Assembly: GCA_013335535.1 (NCBI GenBank)
Contig: JAAXVL010000002.1
Span: 310,001 to 374,000, forward strand
From: Azonexaceae bacterium
Lineage (GTDB): Bacteria; Pseudomonadota; Gammaproteobacteria; Burkholderiales; Rhodocyclaceae
Reading direction: 5' to 3'
DNA length: 64,000 nucleotides
The notes under the pieces are model-generated. The model made no database searches and was not told the origin of the DNA. It worked only from the letters and a program-made list of their open reading frames with translations. Shown piece by piece: positions 56,960 to 64,000 of the stretch. The first letter of the stretch is position 1. Each line of letters begins with the position of its first letter. A program made the position numbers and the translations under genes.

Positions 56960-58744
56960 TTACTTTTTGCGCGGAGCCGGTACGTCGGTACAGGTGCCGT
57001 GCGCCACTTCGGCCGCCATGCCGACCGTTTCGCCCAGCGTCGGGTGCGGGTGGATGGTCTTGCCGATATCGACCGAATCACAGCCCATTTCGATGGCCAG
57101 GCAGACTTCGCCGATCATGTCGCCGGCGTTGGGGCCGACAATCGCCCCGCCGATGACGCGATGCGTTTCGGCATCGAAGATCAGCTTGGTGAAGCCGTAA
57201 TCGGCACCGTTGGCGATGGCGCGACCGGAAGCGGCCCACGGGAACTTGGCGGCTTCGATCTTGCGCCCGTCCTTCTTGGCCTGGTCTTCGGTGACGCCGA
57301 CCCACGCGACTTCCGGGTGGGTGTAGGCGACACTCGGAATGACCGAGGCGTCGAAGGCTGACTTCTGACCGGCTGCCGCTTCCGCCGCGACGTGCGACTC
57401 ATGCACCGCCTTGTGGGCCAGCATGGGCTGGCCGACGAGGTCACCGATGGCGAAGATGTGCGGCACGTTGGTGCGCATCTGGGCATCGACGTTGATGAAG
57501 CCACGGTCGGTGACCGCCACGCCCGCCTTGTCGGCACCGATCTTGTTGCCGTTCGGCGTGCGGCCGGCGGCTTGCAGGATCATGTCGTACTTGACCGGTT
57601 CGGGCGAGACGCCTTCGCCTTCGAACTTGACGTAGAGGCCATCATCCTTGGCCTCGACGGCGACCGTCTTGGTCTTCAGCATGATCTTGTCGAAACGCTT
57701 GGCGTTCTGCTTTTCCCAGACCTTGACCGCGTCGCGGTCCGGGCCTTGCATCAGGCCATCCATCATTTCGACAACATCGACCTTGGCGCCCAGCGTCGAA
57801 TAGACGGTGGCCATTTCGAGGCCGATGATGCCGCCACCGATGACCAGCATCTTCTCCGGCACGAAGCGCAGTTCGAGCGCCCCGGTCGAATCAACGATGC
57901 GCGGATCCTTCGGGATGAAGGGCAGATGCATGGCGGCCGAACCGGCGGCGATGATGCATTTCTGGAACTTGATGATCTTCTTGGCGCCGGTCTTGTCCTG
58001 GCCGGTGCCTTCGGTCACTTCCACCTCGATGTGGTGCGGGTCGATGAAGGTGCCGACACCGCGCACGATGTCGACCTTGCGGCCCTTGGCCATGCCGGCC
58101 AGACCACCGGTCAGCTTGCCGACGACCTTGTCCTTGTGGGCGCGCAGCTTGTCGATATCGACCGTCGGGGCGGCAAAGGTGACGCCGAGGTCGGCCGCAT
58201 GCTGGGCTTCTTCCATGACCGCGGCAACGTGCAGCAGCGCCTTGGACGGAATGCAGCCGACGTTGAGGCAGACGCCGCCGAGGGTTGCGTAGCGCTCGAC
58301 GATGACCGTCTTCATGCCGAGGTCGGCCGAACGGAAGGCGGCGGAATAACCACCGGGGCCGGCGCCGAGAACGAGCATCTCGCACTCGATGTCGGCACCG
58401 CCGGCATGGCTGCCGGCGACCGGAGCGGCCACCGGGGCGGCGGCTGGCGCCGCAGCCGGGGTTTCCGTTTTTGGCGCATTTTCCGGGTTGACCGCAGCAG
58501 ATGCGCCGCTTTCAACCTTGATCAGCAAGGAGCCTTCGGCCACCTTGGCACCGAGCTGGACGAGCACTTCCTTGACCACGCCGGCGACCGGCGACGGCAC
58601 ATCCATCGTTGCCTTGTCCGACTCCAGCGTACAGATCGCGTCGTCCACCTTGATGCTGTCGCCGACCTTGACGAACAGGTCGATGATCGGCACCTCGGCG
58701 AAATCGCCGATATCGGGGACTTTGACTTCTACCAGATTGCTCAT
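56960..58744 (-). CDS. lpdA: Dihydrolipoyl dehydrogenase (E3) with N-terminal lipoyl domain
   Basis: 594 residues. Lipoyl domain at residues 1-80 with LESDKATMDVPSP, an Ala/Pro linker, then the flavoprotein: FAD site VLGAGPGGYSAAFRSADLG, redox pair CLNVGCIPSKALL, NAD site LVIGGGIIGLEMATVYSTLG, and C-terminal H-x4-E (HPTLGETVGMA). Reoxidises dihydrolipoamide of PDH. The linker contains AVNPENAPKTET, encoded by copy 7 of the dispersed repeat. Last gene of the aceE-aceF-lpdA operon, 12 bp after aceF. Confidence 0.95.
   Translation of the reverse strand: MSNLVEVKVPDIGDFAEVPIIDLFVKVGDSIKVDDAICTLESDKATMDVPSPVAGVVKEVLVQLGAKVAEGSLLIKVESGASAAVNPENAPKTETPAAAPAAAPVAAPVAGSHAGGADIECEMLVLGAGPGGYSAAFRSADLGMKTVIVERYATLGGVCLNVGCIPSKALLHVAAVMEEAQHAADLGVTFAAPTVDIDKLRAHKDKVVGKLTGGLAGMAKGRKVDIVRGVGTFIDPHHIEVEVTEGTGQDKTGAKKIIKFQKCIIAAGSAAMHLPFIPKDPRIVDSTGALELRFVPEKMLVIGGGIIGLEMATVYSTLGAKVDVVEMMDGLMQGPDRDAVKVWEKQNAKRFDKIMLKTKTVAVEAKDDGLYVKFEGEGVSPEPVKYDMILQAAGRTPNGNKIGADKAGVAVTDRGFINVDAQMRTNVPHIFAIGDLVGQPMLAHKAVHESHVAAEAAAGQKSAFDASVIPSVAYTHPEVAWVGVTEDQAKKDGRKIEAAKFPWAASGRAIANGADYGFTKLIFDAETHRVIGGAIVGPNAGDMIGEVCLAIEMGCDSVDIGKTIHPHPTLGETVGMAAEVAHGTCTDVPAPRKK
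58465..58496 (+). repeat. Dispersed GGTTGACCG element, copy 7 (inside lpdA linker)
   Basis: CGTTTTTGGCGCATTTT then CCGGGTTGACCGCAG. Most diverged copy. Translated on the opposite strand as part of the flexible linker between the lipoyl and FAD domains of E3. Confidence 0.75.
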
Positions 58745-58756
58745 GGTCTTCTCCCC

Positions 58757-60394
58757 TTACAGCGCGACGCGACGGAAGTCGGCCAGCAGCTGCGCGATAT
58801 AGACGTTGAAGCGGGTCGCCAGTGCGCCGTCGATAACGCGATGGTCAGCGGTCAGCGACAGTGGCAGGACGAGGCGCGGCACGAAAGCCTTGCCGTCCCA
58901 GACCGGCTTCATGGCCGACTTGTTGACGCCGAGAATGGCGACTTCCGGCGCATTGACGATCGGCGCGAAGTAAGTGCCGCCGATGCCGCCCAGGCTGGAA
59001 ATCGTGAAGCAGGCGCCGGACATGTCGGCCGGCTTCAACTTGCCGTCGCGCGCCAGCTTGGCCATTTCGCCGGATTCCTGGGCCAGTTCGAAGACCGACT
59101 TCTTGTCGACATTCTTGACCACCGGGACGACCAGGCCGTTCGGCGTGTCGGCCGCAAAGCCGATGTTGAAATACTTCTTCAGCACCAGGTTGTCGCCGTC
59201 GAGCGAGGAATTGAATTCCGGGAATTTCTGCAGACCCTTGACGCACGCCTTCATGAGGAAAGCCAGCATGGTCAGCTTGGCGCCGCCACCCTTTTCATTT
59301 TCCTTGTTGAGCAGCACGCGGAAGGCCTCGATGTCGGTGATGTCGGCATCTTCGTGATAGGTCACGGCCGGGATCATGACCCAGTTGCGCGACAGATTCT
59401 GGCCGGAAATCTTCTTGATGCGCGACAGCGGCTTGACCTCGATCTCGCCGAACTTGGCGAAATCGACCTTCGGCCAGGGCAGCAGATCGAGCCCGCCGCC
59501 GAGGCTGGCGCCGCCAGCGGCTGCAGCCGGGCCGGCAACAGCACCGGACATGACGCCCTTGACGTACTTGGTCAGGTCTTCCTTGACGATGCGGTTCTTC
59601 GGGCCGGTGGCCGGGACCTTGTTCAGATCGACGCCGAGTTCGCGGGCATAGGCACGGACCGACGGCGAGGCGTGAACCTTGCTGCCAGCGGCCAGCACCG
59701 GCGCCAATGCAGCAGGCGCGGCAGCAGCCGGTGCTGCCGTGGGCGCTGCAACCGGAGCCGATGCGGCGGCAGGCGCCGGAGCAGCGGTTTGCGGCGCGGC
59801 AGCCGGGGCCGAAGCGCCGGTTTCAACCTTGATCAGAACCGTGCCTTCGCCCACCTTGGAACCGAGCTGAACGAGTACTTCCTTGACCGTGCCGGCGACG
59901 GTGGATGGAACGTCCATCGTTGCCTTGTCGGATTCCAGCGTGGCGATCGCATCGTCAACCTTGATGCTGTCGCCGACCTTGACGTAGAGCTCGATGACCG
60001 GCACTTCGGAAAAATCGCCGATATCCGGAACCTTGACTTCAAGCACGCCACCGCCAGCCGCAGGGGCGGCGGCAACCGGAGCCGGAGCCGCCGCGGGGGC
60101 GGTGGCCGGCGCAGCAGCTTGCGCAGCCGGGGCCGGGGCGGCCGCAGCGGCGCCACCCGTTTCAACCTTGATCAGCAGCGCGCCTTCGCCGACCTTGGAG
60201 CCGAGCGAGACGAGCACTTCCTTGACCACGCCTTCAACGGTGGACGGGACGTCCATCGTGGCCTTGTCGGATTCCAGCGTGACGATCGCGTCGTCAACCT
60301 TGATGGTGTCGCCGACCTTCACAAACAGCTCGATGACCGGAACGCTTTCGAAATCGCCGATATCGGGGACTTTGACTTCAATGATTTGGCTCAT
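58757..60394 (-). CDS. aceF: Dihydrolipoamide acetyltransferase (PDH E2)
   Basis: 545 residues with two lipoyl domains (each with ESDKATMDVPST) separated by Ala/Pro linkers, an E3/E1-binding domain (VHASPSVRAYARELGVDLNKVPATGPKNRI) and the catalytic core ending with the active-site HRVIDGALATRF (usual DHRxxDG). Core of the pyruvate dehydrogenase complex, transferring acetyl to CoA. Lies 15 bp after aceE and 12 bp before lpdA. Confidence 0.97.
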   Translation of the reverse strand: MSQIIEVKVPDIGDFESVPVIELFVKVGDTIKVDDAIVTLESDKATMDVPSTVEGVVKEVLVSLGSKVGEGALLIKVETGGAAAAAPAPAAQAAAPATAPAAAPAPVAAAPAAGGGVLEVKVPDIGDFSEVPVIELYVKVGDSIKVDDAIATLESDKATMDVPSTVAGTVKEVLVQLGSKVGEGTVLIKVETGASAPAAAPQTAAPAPAAASAPVAAPTAAPAAAAPAALAPVLAAGSKVHASPSVRAYARELGVDLNKVPATGPKNRIVKEDLTKYVKGVMSGAVAGPAAAAGGASLGGGLDLLPWPKVDFAKFGEIEVKPLSRIKKISGQNLSRNWVMIPAVTYHEDADITDIEAFRVLLNKENEKGGGAKLTMLAFLMKACVKGLQKFPEFNSSLDGDNLVLKKYFNIGFAADTPNGLVVPVVKNVDKKSVFELAQESGEMAKLARDGKLKPADMSGACFTISSLGGIGGTYFAPIVNAPEVAILGVNKSAMKPVWDGKAFVPRLVLPLSLTADHRVIDGALATRFNVYIAQLLADFRRVAL

Positions 60395-60409
60395 GTTGTC
60401 TCTCCCTGA

Positions 60410-63085
60410 TTAAACCGACATCGGGTTGGGTTTGTTCGGGTCAAGGTTGTACTTGACCAGGGCGGCAGCAACCTTCTCGCGACCGATTTCGCCGTTGTCG
60501 GCCAGTGCCTTGAGGGCGGCCAGCGTCACCCAGTGACGATCGACTTCGAAGAAATGACGGAGTTTTTCGCGGGTGTCCGAACGGCCGAAACCATCGGTGC
60601 CCAGCGTGACGTACGGTGCCTTGACGAAGGGGCGGATCTGCTCGGAGAACAGCTTGATGTAGTCGGTCGAGGCGATGACCGGGCCCTTGGCGCCCGCCAG
60701 CTTTTCCTCAACGTGCGACAGCTTCGGTTCTTCGAGCGGGTGCAGCAGGTTCCAGCGCTGGACGTCCTGACCGTTGCGGGCCAGTTCGTTCATGCTGGTA
60801 CAGCCCCACAGGTCGGCCTCGACACCCCAGTCCTGCTTGAGCAGGTCGGCGGCGGCGATGACTTCGCGGAAGATGGTGCCGGAGCCGAGCAGTTGAACGC
60901 GCGGGCCAGCCGATTCGCCACCCTTCTTGAACAGGTACATGCCCTTGATGATATCGGCTTCGGCGCCGACCGGCATCTCGGGATGCTCGTAGTTCTCGTT
61001 CATTACCGTCAGGTAATAGAAGACGTCTTCCTGCTCCTGGAACATGCGGCGCATGCCGTCCTGCGCCACGACGGCGACTTCGTACTGGAAGGTCGGGTCG
61101 TAGGAGATGCAGTTCGGGATCAGGTTGGAGAGGATCAGGCTGTGGCCATCTTCGTGCTGCAGGCCTTCGCCGTTCAGCGTCGTGCGACCGGCGGTGCCGC
61201 CGATCAGGAAGCCGCGGGCGCGCTGGTCGCCAGCTGCCCAGCACAGGTCGAGGACGCGCTGCATGCCGAACATCGAGTAGCAGATATAGAACGGAATGGT
61301 CTGGACGTTATGGACCGAGTAGGACGTGGCGGCGGCGATCCAGTCGCTCATCGCGCCCGATTCGTTGATGCCTTCCTGCAGGACCTGGCCGGTCTTCGAT
61401 TCCTTGTAGAACATGAGCTGGTCATGGTCTTCCGGCACATAGTTCTGGCCTTCCTGGTTCCAGATGCCGACCGAGCGGAACATGCCTTCCATGCCGAAGG
61501 TGCGGGACTCGTCCGGCACGATGGGCACGACGTTCTTGCCGACATTCTTGTCCTTCAACATCATGTTCATGATGCGGACGATGGCCATGGTCGTAGACAG
61601 TTCGCGACCTTCGCCGGAAGCCTTGAGCAGGGCGGCGAAGCTGTCGAGCGCCGGGATCTGCAGCGGTTCGGCCTTGCGGCGACGTTGCGGCAGGAAACCG
61701 CCGAGGTCCATGCGACGCTGGCGCATGTACTTGTATTCCTCGGAATCTTCCGGGAAAGTCAGGTACGGCAGTTCTTCCAGTTGATCGTCGGCAACCGGCA
61801 GATTGAAACGGTCACGGAAGCGGCCGATCTGCTCCTTGTCCATCTTCTTCTGCTGGTGCGAAATGTTCATCGCTTCGCCGGCCTGGCCCATGCCGAAGCC
61901 CTTGATGGTCTTGGCGAGGATCAGGGTCGGGGCGCCCTTGTGGGTGACGGCGGCGTTGTAGGCAGCGAAGATCTTGAAGATGTCGTGGCCACCACGGTTC
62001 AGTTGCCAAACTTGATCGTCGGTCCAGTCGGAGACGAGTTCGCGCAGTTCGGGCGTGTTGAAGAAATGCTCGCGAACGTAGGCGCCGTCCTTGGCCTTGA
62101 AGGTCTGGTACTGGCCGTCGCACAGTTCCATCATGCGCTTCTTGAGGATGCCCTTCTTGTCGCGGTTGAACAGGGTGTCCCACTGCGTGCCCCAGATCAG
62201 TTTGACGACATTCCAGCCGGCACCGCGGAATTCGGATTCGAGTTCCTGGATGATCTTGCCGTTGCCGCGCACCGGGCCATCGAGGCGCTGCAGGTTGCAG
62301 TTGATGACGAAAATCAGGTTGTCGAGCTTTTCGCGACCGGCCATGCCGATGGCGCCGAGCGATTCGACTTCGTCGGTCTCGCCGTCGCCGAGGAAGGCCC
62401 ACACCTTGCGATCACCGGCCTTGGCCAGCCCGCGCGAATCGAGGTACTTCATGAAACGGGCCTGATAGATGGCCTGGATCGGGCCGAGGCCCATGGAGAC
62501 GGTCGGGAACTGCCAGAAGTCCGGCATCAGCCACGGATGCGGGTAGGACGAAATGCCCTTGCCGTCGGTTTCCTGGCGGAAGTTGTCCATTTGCTCGGCG
62601 GTCAGGCGGCCGAGCATGAAGGCGCGGGAATAAACGCCCGGCACGGAGTGGCCCTGGAAGAAGATCAGGTCGCCGCCGGACGGGTCATTGATGCTGCGCC
62701 AGAAATGCGAGAAGCCGACGTCGTAAAGCGCGGCAGCGGAAGCGAAGGAGGCGATGTGGCCGCCGACGTTGGTGTCCTTGTTGGCGCGCACGACCATGGC
62801 CATCGCGTTCCAGCGGATGTAGCTGTGAATCTTGATTTCCAGGTCGGCATTGCCCGGGTACTTGGGCTGTTTGTCGGCCGGAATGGTGTTGATGTATTCG
62901 GTGTTGGCCGAGTAGGGCAGATCGATCCCGTCTTCGCGGGCCTGGCCGATCAGCTTTTCGATCAGGAAATGGGCGCGGTCGGCGCCTTCGTTGGCGAGGA
63001 CGCCACCGAGGGCATCAGTCCATTCTTTGGTTTCCTGCGGATCTACGTCAGCAGGGTCAGGCAAGTTGTTCGGTTGTTCGGCCAT
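60410..63085 (-). CDS. aceE: Pyruvate dehydrogenase E1, homodimeric type
   Basis: Start ATG 63085 (MAEQPNNLPDPADVDPQETK) with CAGGAGA upstream; 891 residues, usual AceE length. Thiamine diphosphate motif GDGETDEVESLGAIGMAGRE...NLIFVINCN is intact, with YDVGFSHFWR early and the transketolase C-terminal domain late. Decarboxylates pyruvate and acetylates the E2 lipoyl groups. First gene of the PDH operon. The track start 63217 would add 44 residues of non-homologous leader. Confidence 0.97.
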   Translation of the reverse strand: MAEQPNNLPDPADVDPQETKEWTDALGGVLANEGADRAHFLIEKLIGQAREDGIDLPYSANTEYINTIPADKQPKYPGNADLEIKIHSYIRWNAMAMVVRANKDTNVGGHIASFASAAALYDVGFSHFWRSINDPSGGDLIFFQGHSVPGVYSRAFMLGRLTAEQMDNFRQETDGKGISSYPHPWLMPDFWQFPTVSMGLGPIQAIYQARFMKYLDSRGLAKAGDRKVWAFLGDGETDEVESLGAIGMAGREKLDNLIFVINCNLQRLDGPVRGNGKIIQELESEFRGAGWNVVKLIWGTQWDTLFNRDKKGILKKRMMELCDGQYQTFKAKDGAYVREHFFNTPELRELVSDWTDDQVWQLNRGGHDIFKIFAAYNAAVTHKGAPTLILAKTIKGFGMGQAGEAMNISHQQKKMDKEQIGRFRDRFNLPVADDQLEELPYLTFPEDSEEYKYMRQRRMDLGGFLPQRRRKAEPLQIPALDSFAALLKASGEGRELSTTMAIVRIMNMMLKDKNVGKNVVPIVPDESRTFGMEGMFRSVGIWNQEGQNYVPEDHDQLMFYKESKTGQVLQEGINESGAMSDWIAAATSYSVHNVQTIPFYICYSMFGMQRVLDLCWAAGDQRARGFLIGGTAGRTTLNGEGLQHEDGHSLILSNLIPNCISYDPTFQYEVAVVAQDGMRRMFQEQEDVFYYLTVMNENYEHPEMPVGAEADIIKGMYLFKKGGESAGPRVQLLGSGTIFREVIAAADLLKQDWGVEADLWGCTSMNELARNGQDVQRWNLLHPLEEPKLSHVEEKLAGAKGPVIASTDYIKLFSEQIRPFVKAPYVTLGTDGFGRSDTREKLRHFFEVDRHWVTLAALKALADNGEIGREKVAAALVKYNLDPNKPNPMSV

Positions 63086-63231
63086 GGTTTGTCTCCTGGG
63101 TTTGAATGTCATTCTGTTTTGCCCGTTTAGCAAAACTACTTTAACTGCTTCCAGCGCACTTCGCGAGTCCGTACTTTCCCTAATTCGCGTTTCGCATTGT
63201 AAAAACAAAATTCGCATCGTGCAATAAGGAC

Positions 63232-63254
63232 AAACCCGTACCGCGGGTTTTTTT
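63232..63254. terminator. Hairpin with T tract between norF-like gene and aceE
   Basis: AAACCCG-TACCG-CGGGTTT plus extra T on the plus strand. The T tract faces plus-strand transcription though both flanking genes are on the minus strand, so it may be a bidirectional terminator for the norF-like gene. Confidence 0.6.
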
Positions 63255-63275
63255 GCATATTTACAACGGGGGAGC

Positions 63276-63572
63276 TTAGAGCGTGGCCCAGCGGGCCAGC
63301 GTGCCGCCGAAGAAGGCGGTGGCGATCAGGGCGAGCGGCGAAACGGCGATGAAGACCTTGAGCACGCGGGCAATGAACGGATGGGCGATGTGCGATTCGA
63401 TGAAGCAGCGGGCGACCAGCGCGCCCTTGATCCAGATGATGGCGGCGACCAGCAAGGGTAGCCAGTTGGCTGCCCGGAACCATTCGCTGAGGCCGAGGCT
63501 GGCCAGCGTCAGCGCGACCAGAACCAGCCATGCCACGGTCAACCGGGAAAAATGGTCATTTTTGCAATGCAT
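63276..63572 (-). CDS. NorF/COX-IV-like small membrane subunit
   Basis: 98 residues, three hydrophobic helices (LTVAWLVLVALTLASLGLSEW; LLVAAIIWIKGALVARCF; FIAVSPLALIATAFFGG) as in prokaryotic cytochrome c oxidase subunit IV/NorF-like proteins. The first ~13 residues (MHCKNDHFSRLTV) are encoded by copy 8 of the dispersed repeat; an internal TTG or GTG start just inside the repeat is possible. Begins 3 bp after the subunit III-like gene. Likely helper of a haem-copper nitric oxide or oxygen reductase. Confidence 0.78.
   Translation of the reverse strand: MHCKNDHFSRLTVAWLVLVALTLASLGLSEWFRAANWLPLLVAAIIWIKGALVARCFIESHIAHPFIARVLKVFIAVSPLALIATAFFGGTLARWATL
63531..63566 (-). repeat. Dispersed GGTTGACCG element, copy 8 (start of norF-like gene)
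   Basis: Minus strand TTGCAAAAATGACCATTTTT then CCCGGTTGACCGTGGCA. It forms the first codons of the norF-like gene. Confidence 0.9.
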
Positions 63573-63575
63573 CGC

Positions 63576-64000
63576 TCAGGCCAGAACGTAGAACAAGGGG
63601 AAAATGACGAGCCAGATGATGTCCGTGGCGTGCCAGTAGCAGGCCAGCGCTTCGAGGCCGGCGTAGTCCTCGGACGAATAGCCGCGGAAAGCCAGTCGGG
63701 CCAGCACCCACAGAATGCCGAGGATGCCCCAGGTAGCGTGCACCAGATGCGTGAAGGTCAGGTAATAGTAGACCGTGAAGAAAATGCCCGACTCGCCGTT
63801 GATGCCGTGCGCCAGGTTCCAGGTGATTTCCAGTCCCTTGGTCACCGGGTAGCCGAGGGCAATGACGAGGCCGGCGACCAGCCAGATGACGGCCGAGCGG
63901 TGTTTGTCCTGGCGGATGGCGTTGACCGAGCAGGCGATGAAATAACTGCTCGTGATCATGAGCAGCGTGATGGTCGTTCCGGCCAGTACCGACAAGCGCT
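63576..64000 (-). CDS. Haem-copper oxidase subunit III-like (NorE-like) protein, partial
   Basis: Open to the window edge, so the 5' part is missing. About 140 visible residues with four helices: LLMITSSYFIACSVNAIRQDKH, SAVIWLVAGLVIALGYPVTKGLE, FTVYYYLTFTHLVHATWGILGILW and LEALACYWHATDIIWLVIFPLFYVL. The last two with HLVHATWG and CYWHATDIIWLVIF are the subunit III/NorE signature. Next to a NorF-like gene, so it belongs to a nitric oxide reductase or terminal oxidase accessory pair; the catalytic subunits would lie outside the window. Confidence 0.88.
   Translation of the reverse strand, partial: RLSVLAGTTITLLMITSSYFIACSVNAIRQDKHRSAVIWLVAGLVIALGYPVTKGLEITWNLAHGINGESGIFFTVYYYLTFTHLVHATWGILGILWVLARLAFRGYSSEDYAGLEALACYWHATDIIWLVIFPLFYVLA

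Noticed and set aside
57392-60409. 1005-residue forward ORF opposite aceF and lpdA
   Set aside because: Antisense shadow of two well-identified genes; its composition (RGG/Asp-rich, repetitive) follows the lipoyl and Ala/Pro coding on the other strand.
60533-63130. 865-residue forward ORF opposite aceE
   Set aside because: Antisense shadow; GC-rich codon bias keeps the frame open. No domains or start signals.

Overview
The window looks like the chromosome of a betaproteobacterium of the Rhodocyclaceae/Dechloromonas type. That is an inference from gene content (UbiA/UbiD pair, PEP-CTERM protein, PDH operon with a lipoyl-E3, NorE/NorF-like pair, many HD-GYP/RR genes); no 16S rRNA gene is present. 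It has two halves. Positions 1 to about 33,240 are the right-hand part of a horizontally acquired genomic island. Positions from about 33,244 to 64,000 are GC-rich backbone.

Island cargo, metal resistance (1-20,705). A forward cus-type operon comes first: the end of an outer-membrane factor, a CusB adaptor carrying a CusF-like tail, CusA, an HD-GYP phosphodiesterase with a Cys-rich N-terminus, and a YHS-domain Cu+/Ag+ P-type ATPase. A reverse block follows: a DMT exporter with a His-rich tail behind a GDT1/UPF0016 transporter that carries a clear yybP-ykoY manganese riboswitch. Next is a second HME-RND operon (czcI-like, OMF, small periplasmic protein, adaptor, RND pump, small periplasmic protein), then a YnfA-like protein and a CadA-type Zn/Cd/Pb ATPase divergent from a CadR/MerR regulator with a recognisable MerR-type operator.

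Island scar zone (20,706-24,293). This is decayed DNA. It holds a hidden, apparently frameshifted zinc-finger gene, a ribbon-helix-helix antitoxin remnant, an XRE regulator whose 3' end runs into a recD-like pseudogene, and two perfect odd palindromes.

Island mobility module (24,294-33,240). Three tandem tyrosine recombinases and a small coiled-coil protein form a ginABCD-like operon (GInt-type genomic island). It continues with overlapping stop/start codons into a small coiled-coil protein and a RecD2-like helicase. The island end lies in, and beheads, an lplT-aas-like lysophospholipid transporter/acyltransferase gene.

Backbone (33,244-64,000). It contains a CheY-like regulator, a TonB/TolA-like protein with 105-bp coding repeats, a PEP-CTERM protein, ubiA, a c'-type cytochrome-like protein, ubiD, small enzymes and membrane proteins, dacB, groESL under sigma32 and CIRCE control, yjcH-actP acetate uptake, a TctD/TctE-like two-component system, tRNA-Phe, rsmJ, sixA, ppk2, a hotdog thioesterase, the pyruvate dehydrogenase operon aceE-aceF-lpdA, and NorF/NorE-like membrane subunits.

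The most unusual signal is a dispersed element of about 32-37 bp with core CCGGTTGACCGTGG. It occurs eight times in the 31-kb backbone and I found none in the island. Copies lie between genes, between groES and groEL, and in frame inside two or three proteins. A second notable signal is a CTGTAAG-N4-CTGTAAG direct-repeat box upstream of both yjcH-actP and the two-component system, which suggests one regulon.
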